A stretch of DNA of 11,220 bases. It comes from an uncultured Spirochaetaceae bacterium. Its GTDB lineage: Bacteria > Spirochaetota > Spirochaetia > Treponematales > UBA12059. Shown piece after piece: positions 1 to 5,888 of the stretch. Position numbers and translations under genes: made by a program. Position 1 is the stretch's first letter; each line of letters starts with the position of its first letter. The notes beneath the pieces were generated by a model. The model saw only the letters and a program-made list of their open reading frames with translations. It was not told the DNA's origin and did not search any database. The stretch covers positions 1 to 11,220 of the forward strand of contig CALKWG010000423.1 in the NCBI GenBank assembly GCA_938004315.1, in the 5' to 3' direction.

Positions 1-18
1 CCGTTAGGCGCGGCGTAC

Positions 19-47
19 TGTATAGCGCGCTTTCGCATTTCTGTCAA
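19..47 (-). promoter_or_regulatory. Strong sigma-70-type promoter reading out of the left edge
   Basis: The minus strand has a consensus -35 TTGACA (47-42), a 17-nt spacer and a -10 TATACA (24-19). An A-rich stretch AAACAAAAT lies just upstream (about 49-57). The region after the -10 (GTACGCCGCGCC) is very G+C-rich, which resembles the discriminators of stringently controlled rRNA and tRNA promoters. The predicted start is near position 12, so the transcribed gene lies outside the window; a stable-RNA target is an inference. Confidence 0.6.
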
Positions 48-59
48 GCGATTTTGTTT

Positions 60-181
60 AAGAAGGTGCATGAAAGTCGATCGCGACTTTTATGCGCTTC
101 CTTACTCTACCAATCGCGAGCGTGTCGCGAGCGATTGAGAAGCATGCGTGAGAAAGGCTTCGAGTCTTTCGAACGCATGCT
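60..181 (+). ncRNA. Cluster of three hairpins, possible structured RNA or palindromic repeat element
   Basis: Three hairpins sit almost end to end. Hairpin 1 (60-103) has 20-nt arms around loop ATCG, with one A-C mismatch and three G-T wobbles. Hairpin 2 (111-137) has a 7-bp stem, a GA/GA internal loop, a 3-bp stem and loop TGT. Hairpin 3 (141-181) has a perfect 9-bp stem (AGCATGCGT with ACGCATGCT), another GA/GA internal loop, an 8-bp stem with one G-T wobble and loop TCG. The four wobbles become C-A mismatches on the minus strand, and the tandem GA motifs become TC/TC, so a plus-strand RNA is favoured. No T-run follows any of them. I match it to no known RNA family; a REP-like DNA element is the alternative. 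No plus-strand promoter was convincingly identified. Confidence 0.4.
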
Positions 182-240
182 GACCGACTTGCTACTCTGC
201 GGGCCGCGCCTTCGATCTAAAGCCGCTTTCGCGAAGCCTT

Positions 241-263
241 AAAAACCATCCGGCGCTCCGCCG
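241..263 (-). terminator. Candidate intrinsic terminator downstream of comM
   Basis: On the minus strand a 5-bp all-G/C stem (CGGCG, loop GAG, CGCCG; 263-251) is followed by GATGG and then TTTTT (245-241). It lies about 130 nt past the comM stop. The 5-nt spacer before the T-run is longer than ideal, and a competing stem (258-263 with 282-287) exists, so strength is uncertain. Confidence 0.4.
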
Positions 264-393
264 CGTCGGGCCCGAAGGCGTCGGCGGCGTGAGGTCAGTT
301 GTACCAGAAAAGCCTCACGAAGGTCAAGTTCAAACGCTAGGGAAATATGCTATTAAAAATACACATTATGAGTATACGGGGCGGTGTCGTCTC

Positions 394-1968
394 CTATGGA
401 ATGTCCCAATAGAGATCTTCGTCCCCGTATCGACGGAGCCAAACGGCTTCCTCTATATCCGGCGCTTCGATCCGGTCGCGACCATCGAGGTCGGCTATAG
501 TACGGGCTAAACGCAGCGCGCTTAAGACGGCGCGGGTAGAGAAGCCTGCCGAACGCGTCGAGGCGTCGAAGAGGCCGGCGCGTTCTGCGCTGAGGCTGAA
601 CCCGCCGTCTACGGACGCGTCAGGCTGGGCGCGGGCGTTTAGCGTCCAGGGCTTGCCGGCGTATCTGCGGCGCTGGATGGAACGCGCCGTACGAACCCGA
701 TCGGCTATCTCGGCTCGCATCCATCGCTTTGGAGCGTCGCTCGGCCGTGAGAAGGTCGCGGGATCGATCGATCTAAGCGGGACCCGTATATCGACGCGGT
801 CGAGTAAGGCGCCGCCGAGGCGTTTCCAATAGCGCCGGACATCTTTGTACGAGCAGAGGCACACCGCGCCGTCGCGTCCTAAGTTGCCGCAGGGACACGG
901 GTTGCAGGCGAGGATGAGGATGAACTCCGAAGGGTAGCGTATGACGCGCTCGGCCCGCGCTATCGAAATGCGCCCATCCTCGAGCGGCTCGCGCAGCGCC
1001 TGTATGATGTCGCCGCGGAACTCGGTTGCCTCGTCCATGAAAAGGACGCCCCCGTGAGCGAGGCTTATCTCCCCGGGGCGCGCGAGCCGGCCGCCGCCTA
1101 CGATGCCCTCCGCGCTGGCGCCGTGATGGGGGGCGCGGAACGGCGGCCAGCGTATCAAGCCCGAGTCGTTCGGCAGGACGCCGGCTAAAGAATGAAGCTT
1201 GGTTGCGTCGAGGGCGTGCGCCTCGTCGAGGCGCGGAAGGAGCCCCGGCAGGCAACGCGCCGCCATCGTCTTCCCGGCGCCCGGCGGACCGAAGAGCAGG
1301 ATATGATGCCCGCCGGCCGCCGCTATTTCCAGCGCGCGCTTCAACCCTTCCTGTCCTCGGACTTCGTCTAGGTCGCCGTAATCGTTCGGCCGGTTTTCTG
1401 AATCGGCGCAGGAAGCGTCGTCTCGATCGTCGGCGCCTTCCGCTCCCGCGGGGAGGTCGCGTTCATTTCGTATGTCGGCGAGCGCGTCGCCCAGTTCGGA
1501 CAAGGCCGAGACGGGCCTAACCCTGCCACCTAGGGCGCACGCTTCGCGTCGATTATAAGACGGTACCACCCAATCGACGACGCCGGCGGCTTTAGCCGAC
1601 GAAACGGCGGGAAGCACGCCGGCGACGCCGCGTATGTCCCCTGAGAGCTCGAGCTCGCCGATCATCAACACCGGACGGGGCGGCGCGGCTAGCTGGCCCG
1701 ACGCGGCGAGCACCGCCCCGGCGATGGCCAGGTCGAAGGACGCGCCCGCCTTCTTGAGGCCGGCGGGCGCTAGGTTTACCAAGATGCGGTCCAAGGGTAT
1801 TTCGTAGCCAGAATTACGTATGGCCGCCCTCACGCGGTCGCCGGCTTCCCTAACCGCGCCGTCGGGCAGGCCGACGATATCCAGCGAGGGTATGCCGCGG
1901 CGTATATCGACCTCGACGGTGACGAGCTGTCCGTCGTAGCCGAGGGCTTCGTAGGCGAATATCTTCAT
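394..1968 (-). CDS. comM: ComM/YifB-family AAA+ ATPase (magnesium chelatase-like)
   Basis: YifB/ComM proteins are AAA+ ATPases related to Mg-chelatase subunit I. In naturally transformable bacteria ComM is a branch-migration helicase promoting integration of incoming DNA, but the family is also widespread in species not known to be competent. This protein has 524 residues, close to the usual 500-510. The N-terminal Lon-S5-like domain (1 to about 165) has the typical VEVDIRRGIPSLDIVGLPDGAVREA stretch, split here by position as 18-42. A variable acidic linker follows at about 168-200. The AAA+ core has Walker A GPPGAGKT (227-234), FRAPHHGAS (277-285), Walker B GVLFMDEATEF (307-317) and the cysteine cluster C355, C358, C360, C370, C372. 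It also has an LLDRVDI arginine region (388-394). The C-terminal domain has the family signature LARTIADLDG (487-496). The ATG has GGAGG at 5 nt spacing. Its Ile codons favour ATA, unlike typical high-G+C genes. Confidence 0.93.
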   Translation of the reverse strand: MKIFAYEALGYDGQLVTVEVDIRRGIPSLDIVGLPDGAVREAGDRVRAAIRNSGYEIPLDRILVNLAPAGLKKAGASFDLAIAGAVLAASGQLAAPPRPVLMIGELELSGDIRGVAGVLPAVSSAKAAGVVDWVVPSYNRREACALGGRVRPVSALSELGDALADIRNERDLPAGAEGADDRDDASCADSENRPNDYGDLDEVRGQEGLKRALEIAAAGGHHILLFGPPGAGKTMAARCLPGLLPRLDEAHALDATKLHSLAGVLPNDSGLIRWPPFRAPHHGASAEGIVGGGRLARPGEISLAHGGVLFMDEATEFRGDIIQALREPLEDGRISIARAERVIRYPSEFILILACNPCPCGNLGRDGAVCLCSYKDVRRYWKRLGGALLDRVDIRVPLRSIDPATFSRPSDAPKRWMRAEIADRVRTARSIQRRRYAGKPWTLNARAQPDASVDGGFSLSAERAGLFDASTRSAGFSTRAVLSALRLARTIADLDGRDRIEAPDIEEAVWLRRYGDEDLYWDIP

Positions 1969-1985
1969 GGCCGCCTCCGGCCATG
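1966..1985 (-). promoter_or_regulatory. Perfect 7-bp hairpin containing the comM RBS and start codon
   Basis: In the minus-strand mRNA, CATGGCC and GGCCATG pair perfectly around a 6-nt loop GGAGGC. The loop carries the Shine-Dalgarno GGAGG and the 3' arm ends in the comM start codon ATG (1968-1966). It could present the Shine-Dalgarno while hiding the start codon, or be a DNA operator, since it is also a perfect interrupted palindrome. The upstream ATG in the 5' arm is out of frame with comM. Confidence 0.45.
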
Positions 1986-2072
1986 GTACGCCCGGCGGGA
2001 GCGGCCCGATTGCGCCGTGCGGCGAATTTCGTAGAACTAATGCGCGCCCGTCGGCGCCACGATCGGCCTAAG

Positions 2073-2369
2073 CTATCGGCGTCCACGCCGTCGTATCATC
2101 GATATGAAGCCGAGCGAGAAGAAGAGCCAAGGCAGGTTCGGCAGGATCAGGGAGAGGAGCGGGACGCCGGCGAAGGCCGCGTCGCGCTCCGGAGCCAGGC
2201 CGAATTCCGCCAGGAGGGAGTGCAGGATGTCGGCGTATCCGGCGACGACGCCGATGACGATCAGCATCCAAGCGGGCTCCCGCGTCCTCGACCAAACGAT
2301 GATGGCCAGGAAGGTTGCGAGCGCGACGAAGGCCAAGCGAATGCCGAGGGCGGCTAACGATCCGCTCAT
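2073..2369 (-). CDS. Small three-helix membrane protein of unknown function
   Basis: A 98-residue hydrophobic protein that I do not recognise. Predicted membrane segments lie at about 7-26 (ALGIRLAFVALATFLAIIVW), 33-54 and 68-91 (GVPLLSLILPNLPWLFFSLGFI). The C-terminus is strongly basic (IRRRGRR), suggesting that end faces the cytoplasm. The ATG at 2369 overlaps the ligase stop as ATGA and has a G-rich Shine-Dalgarno (GGGAGGGGG) with suitable spacing. An upstream in-frame ATG at 2396 would add nine residues but lies inside the ligase gene and lacks this site, so I prefer 2369. Tight coupling suggests it works with, or is at least co-made with, the acyl-CoA ligase; a membrane partner for lipid activation is only a guess. 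ComM follows 103 nt later. Confidence 0.75.
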   Translation of the reverse strand: MSGSLAALGIRLAFVALATFLAIIVWSRTREPAWMLIVIGVVAGYADILHSLLAEFGLAPERDAAFAGVPLLSLILPNLPWLFFSLGFISMIRRRGRR

Positions 2370-4150
2370 CGAGCCCCCTCCCGTTCGGCGTAGCATTTGT
2401 AGAGAAAGCGCTTGATCTTACGCGAACTCGTCTTCTCGAACTCCTCGTCGCGTATGACGAAATCCTCGACCTTCATATGCGGTGGCAGGGATCGGTTCAC
2501 CCGTCGGACCTCATCGCGCACGAGCCTCTCGGCCGCGGACTTCGGGTCTTCTCCCGGCAGCTCCGCGGCGATCCGCTCCCAGTCGGGCACGCAGACGGCG
2601 ACGATCTCCTCGCCGGCCATGCGCCCGGCCTCGCGGCGTCCCACGACGAGGACCTCGCGCACCCAGGGCGAGCCTTCGAAGCGCAGCTCGATCTCCTCCG
2701 GATACACGTTCTTGCCGCCTTCGGTCACGATAAGATTCTTCGATCTGCCGGTGATAAAAAGGAAACCGCGCGCATCGAGGTACCCAAGGTCGCCCGTCCT
2801 GAGCCAGCCGTCCGCGGTCAAGGCCTCCGCCGTGGCGTCCGGCCTATCTAGATAGCCCAGCATGATCGACGGGCTTTTCACCTGTATCTCGCCGATCCCA
2901 TCGGGGCCGGCCTCGGCGATACGCAGCTCGGTATGCTTAACCGGAAGGCCGGCTGACTTATTGTCCTTATACTCGGGCAGGTTGACCGAGATGAGCGGGC
3001 CGTTCTCGCTCATGCCGTAACCCTGCACCAGGTTGAGGCCGATGGCCTCGTAGAACGAAGCCGTGTCCCATGCCAAAGGGCCGCCGCCCGAAACCGCCAG
3101 CCGAACGCTGTCGATGCCGGCCTTCTTCCGTAAAAATGAGAGGGCGAAGCGGCCTACGGGGAGGCCGATCCCGGCGCAAGCGCCGCTGATACCGATCAGC
3201 CCTCCGACGACGGCGGACGCCGAGCGCGGCAGCTTGGCGAGCTCCGAACGCATGCCCTGCTTGATCTTGTCGAAGAGCAGGGGCACGCCGATGAGTACGC
3301 TCACCCTAGCCTCGCGGACGCGCCTTAAGATGACCGTGGGGATGAGCTTTTCAGGGAAGACGATGAGGCCGCCGGCGACGAGGGGCGCGAGGAAGGTGCA
3401 GGTCGCGGCGTAGGTATGATGTAGGGGTAGGATTGCGATGAAAACGTCGCGCTCATCGACGAAGAGAGCCTGCAGGGCGGCGTTCACGTTGGCGATGACG
3501 CCGCCGTGGCTTAAGACTATGCCTTTAGAGACGCCGGTCGTGCCCGAGGTAAAGATGATGACCGCCGGATCCTCGGGGCGCGCAGGGTCGGGAAGCGGGA
3601 GCGCGGCGGCAGCGTCGCCGGCGATCGACTCGCCGGCGGATACCACGCGTGACCATGAGAAACGGCCGGCCGCGTCCGACGCCGCTCCATCGTCCGGCGG
3701 CCCGTCGAAACGTACGAGCGTTACCTGCGGGAGGGCGGCGCGGACGCGTTCAGCCTTCGCCTCCTGCGATGGCGCGTAAAAAAGAGCCTTGACCGACGCG
3801 GCCTCGGCTAAGGCCGCCGCGCCGTCGGCGTCCAAGGAGGCGTCGAGGGGCACGATCACGGCGCCGGCTAACGCCGCGGCGATATACGACAGGCACCATT
3901 CGGGGCTGTTCTCGCCTATGATCGCCGCGCGCGCGCCGCATCCGCCCCCACGCTCTACGAGCCAGCGGGCCGCCGCGTAGGCGTCCCGCTTAAGCTCGGC
4001 GTAGCTCCAGGCCCTATACCCCGCCTCTCCTGGCGAGCCCATGCGCAGGGCCGGCCGGGCCGCGTGCTCCGCGCAGAGCGCGTCGAACATGGCGCGGAAG
4101 TTCGGATATAGCCGGTCAGGCCGGCGCGAGTAGCGCTCCTCCAAGTTCAA
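2366..4150 (-). CDS. AMP-forming long-chain fatty acid CoA ligase-like enzyme
   Basis: Member of the adenylate-forming (ANL) superfamily, which activates a carboxylic acid with ATP and usually transfers it to CoA. It has 594 residues, the usual length for long-chain acyl-CoA synthetases. Motifs: P-loop IFTSGTTGVSKG (199-210), LPLHHTYA (241-248), VSGGGPL (353-359), A5 QGYGMSENGP (376-385), A7 WLRTGDLG (449-456), hinge ITGRSKNLIV (466-475) then GGKNVYPEEIE (478-488), and A10 KTSSRKIKR (573-581). In A10 the catalytic lysine is probably K578, with R577 where a glycine is common. Exact chain length and physiological substrate cannot be read from sequence. It starts at TTG with an excellent Shine-Dalgarno 12 nt after pheT and overlaps the next gene by 4 nt, so it sits in the pheST operon. 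A role in recycling or salvaging fatty acids for phospholipids is inference. Confidence 0.9.
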   Translation of the reverse strand: MNLEERYSRRPDRLYPNFRAMFDALCAEHAARPALRMGSPGEAGYRAWSYAELKRDAYAAARWLVERGGGCGARAAIIGENSPEWCLSYIAAALAGAVIVPLDASLDADGAAALAEAASVKALFYAPSQEAKAERVRAALPQVTLVRFDGPPDDGAASDAAGRFSWSRVVSAGESIAGDAAAALPLPDPARPEDPAVIIFTSGTTGVSKGIVLSHGGVIANVNAALQALFVDERDVFIAILPLHHTYAATCTFLAPLVAGGLIVFPEKLIPTVILRRVREARVSVLIGVPLLFDKIKQGMRSELAKLPRSASAVVGGLIGISGACAGIGLPVGRFALSFLRKKAGIDSVRLAVSGGGPLAWDTASFYEAIGLNLVQGYGMSENGPLISVNLPEYKDNKSAGLPVKHTELRIAEAGPDGIGEIQVKSPSIMLGYLDRPDATAEALTADGWLRTGDLGYLDARGFLFITGRSKNLIVTEGGKNVYPEEIELRFEGSPWVREVLVVGRREAGRMAGEEIVAVCVPDWERIAAELPGEDPKSAAERLVRDEVRRVNRSLPPHMKVEDFVIRDEEFEKTSSRKIKRFLYKCYAEREGAR

Positions 4151-4165
4151 GCGGCGCGCTCCTTA
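4151..4165 (-). promoter_or_regulatory. Stop/Shine-Dalgarno overlap coupling pheT to the acyl-CoA ligase gene
   Basis: The minus strand reads TAAGGAG (4165-4159), where TAA is the pheT stop and AAGGAG is a near-ideal Shine-Dalgarno. An 8-nt spacer and then TTG follow. This arrangement decides the TTG start of the ligase and suggests ribosomes ending pheT reinitiate there. Confidence 0.75.
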
Positions 4166-5875
4166 GCCCATGAGGCTTTCTAGGTCCAGCTCGCAGGCGG
4201 CGCAGGGCATGGTTATGCCCCAATTCTCCAGGACGAAGGGGTTGATCTCGCCGAAGACGCCGACCTCCTCGCCGCGTACCATGACGCGAGCCTGACGGCC
4301 GGCCATGAAGCGCGGATCCTCGGCGTCCTCGACCGCGTAGTCGAAGCCCAGGTAGAAGAGGAAGGCGGCGACCGCGCCGGCCATCTCGTTATAGTCGGCC
4401 GCGGCGTGGCAGGAGAGCATGCCGACGCGCTGCCTGGTGCGGCTGCCGTAGTTCTCCGCCGGGTCCTTGAAGGCCACCTTGCCCGACTCGAAGATACGGT
4501 GCGGGTAGGCGGCCTTGCTCGAGACGGACTCGGAGGCCAAGAGGCTGGGAAGTATCGAGGGGCGCACGACGGCGAAGTTCTCGGTCATGGGGTTGGAGAT
4601 AAACAGCGCGTCGTCGCCGCTTATGTTCATACGGTCGATGTAGTCGCGCTTGCTGCCCAAGTAGTTATAGATCATCTCCTGATAGCCCATGCCGACGAGG
4701 AGGTTCTTAGCCTCGCGCGAATAGCGCTCTATGGGATGCAGGCGGCCGATGGTGAAGTCCTTCGGCCGCTCGGGCTTGAAGCTGGCCATGCCGCGGCCGA
4801 TCATCACGTCCTCGACCAAGTCGGCGGCGTGCAAGAAATCGTTGCGGTACTCCGGCGGGAAGGCGCGGACGTGCTGGCCATGGGCTTCGGCGCGCACGGC
4901 CATGCGGCCCAAGGCCGCGACGACGGCCTCAGGCCCTATGCTATCGCCGAGGAGCTTGCTCACGCGCCCAGAATCCACCGAGGCCGGCGCTTGGAAATAG
5001 TACGGGAAGGTGACTGAGCGACCCAGCGGCGTATCGTAGGGGTAGTCGACGGCGACGGGCGCGATCTCATAGCCGGCGTCGGCGAAATCGCAGGCGACGA
5101 TGGAGGCCGAAAGCGCGACCGAAGGCATATCGGTACCGGTGAATTCGACCAGCAGGTCGCGGTCGCCGACCTGCACGGCGCCTATGTCCGCGCTATTGAT
5201 GACCGGCGCCATGGAGAGTATGCCGCCGTCGGCGCCCTGCAACAGGGGGTACTTGGGGTGGCCTGCGATGATATGGCCGTATTCCTTGCCCTTGGGGTGC
5301 TCTTCGAGGATGGCGCGGAGGCTGAGCTTGGCGTCGAGGCCGAGGGGCGTGAAGGCGACGGCGTCGGGATCGGCGGCCTTATAGCTCACCGGCCACTTGA
5401 TGAGCTCGATCCGGTAGAGTCCCATGGAGACCGACTTACGCTTTCGTCCGAAGTTGGCGCAGAGCTTCTCCTGGGTCTGGATCGCGTCCTTGAGCATCGC
5501 GTCGCTGATCGGCTTGCCCGAGATGACGAAGGCGGCCAGGTAGGGCCTGACCTCCTTCACCGAGGCGTCTACGGCGACCCGATAACGGCTGGGCTTGGCG
5601 TCGCCCTCGCTCGAAAAGAAGGGGTACTCGGGTATGGGGCCGCCGGCGTAGACGCGCAGCTGCCTGGCTACGCCCGCCGTGGACCAGAGGTCGGGTCGGT
5701 TCGTATCGTTGAGCTCTATCTTGATGGTGCGCTCGGCGCCTCTTCCTTCGCCGTCTTGGCCATATCCGTCCAGCTCCGCCTTGGCGGCGGTGAGCGCCTC
5801 CTCCAGCTCGGCAGCCTCCATGCGGCGGCCGGCAAGCTCGAAGAACAGCTTCTCGTTGACTTCTATCTTAGGCAT
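4163..5875 (-). CDS. pheT: Phenylalanyl-tRNA synthetase beta subunit, archaeal/eukaryotic type
   Basis: Structural and editing subunit partnering PheS. It has 570 residues against about 800 in most bacteria. It lacks the EMAP-like tRNA-binding N-terminus and the C-terminal anticodon-binding (FDX-ACB) domain, which matches the archaeal form. The N-terminus (MPKIEVNEKLFFELAG, then IELNDTNRPDLWS near 53-65) is followed by the B3/B4 editing region (about 100-270, including GHIIAGHPKYPLL near 200-212 and EFTGTD near 244-249). A B5-like metal-binding domain spans about 290-365 (YRNDFLHAADLVEDVMIGRG). The catalytic-like core is about 370-570 (SNPMTENFAVVRPSILPSLL, then GVFGEINPFVLENWGI). Start ATG has GGAG 9 nt upstream, between it and the pheS stop. 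The TAA stop is part of the TAAGGAG that serves as the next gene's Shine-Dalgarno. Confidence 0.96.
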   Translation of the reverse strand: MPKIEVNEKLFFELAGRRMEAAELEEALTAAKAELDGYGQDGEGRGAERTIKIELNDTNRPDLWSTAGVARQLRVYAGGPIPEYPFFSSEGDAKPSRYRVAVDASVKEVRPYLAAFVISGKPISDAMLKDAIQTQEKLCANFGRKRKSVSMGLYRIELIKWPVSYKAADPDAVAFTPLGLDAKLSLRAILEEHPKGKEYGHIIAGHPKYPLLQGADGGILSMAPVINSADIGAVQVGDRDLLVEFTGTDMPSVALSASIVACDFADAGYEIAPVAVDYPYDTPLGRSVTFPYYFQAPASVDSGRVSKLLGDSIGPEAVVAALGRMAVRAEAHGQHVRAFPPEYRNDFLHAADLVEDVMIGRGMASFKPERPKDFTIGRLHPIERYSREAKNLLVGMGYQEMIYNYLGSKRDYIDRMNISGDDALFISNPMTENFAVVRPSILPSLLASESVSSKAAYPHRIFESGKVAFKDPAENYGSRTRQRVGMLSCHAAADYNEMAGAVAAFLFYLGFDYAVEDAEDPRFMAGRQARVMVRGEEVGVFGEINPFVLENWGITMPCAACELDLESLMG

Positions 5876-5888
5876 AGTTCGGCTCTCC

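Larger units (their letters stand above)
1..393. other. Intergenic region after comM without a convincing protein gene
   Basis: Besides the promoter, hairpin cluster and terminator candidate listed separately, 182-393 holds a few shorter inverted repeats: CGTGAGG/CCTCACG (288-294 with 313-319), CTGACC/GGTCAG (180-185 with 293-298) and an A+T-rich patch near 345-377. Base composition at 345-377 is clearly more A+T-rich than the surrounding genes. On the minus strand the patch contains TATACT, a weak -10-like hexamer without a good -35. The two open frames on the plus strand have no Shine-Dalgarno and no recognisable protein features. Confidence 0.6.

Noticed and set aside
4..10. GTTAGGC matches the 7-nt core consensus of an integron attC site (GTTRRRY).
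   Set aside because: A single 7-mer at the window edge is expected by chance. No partner core, no attC-like fold and no cassette structure can be seen inside the window.
54..242. 62-codon open frame on the plus strand.
   Set aside because: It runs through the hairpin cluster, has no clear Shine-Dalgarno, and the predicted peptide has no recognisable features; the palindromes explain the sequence better.
345..378. A+T-rich inverted repeat followed by TTTTT on the minus strand just after comM, as a terminator or promoter.
   Set aside because: The stem is only about four A/T-rich pairs plus mismatches, and the TATACT hexamer has no matching -35, so neither role is supported well enough to list as a feature.
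289..510. 73-codon open frame on the plus strand overlapping the end of comM.
   Set aside because: More than half of it is antisense to the well-supported C-terminus of ComM, and it has no ribosome binding site.
2043..2072. Short G/C-rich inverted repeat (GCGCC/GGCGC) between the small membrane protein gene and comM as a terminator.
   Set aside because: It has only a 5-bp stem and no T-run. Similar short repeats occur by chance throughout this G+C-rich sequence.
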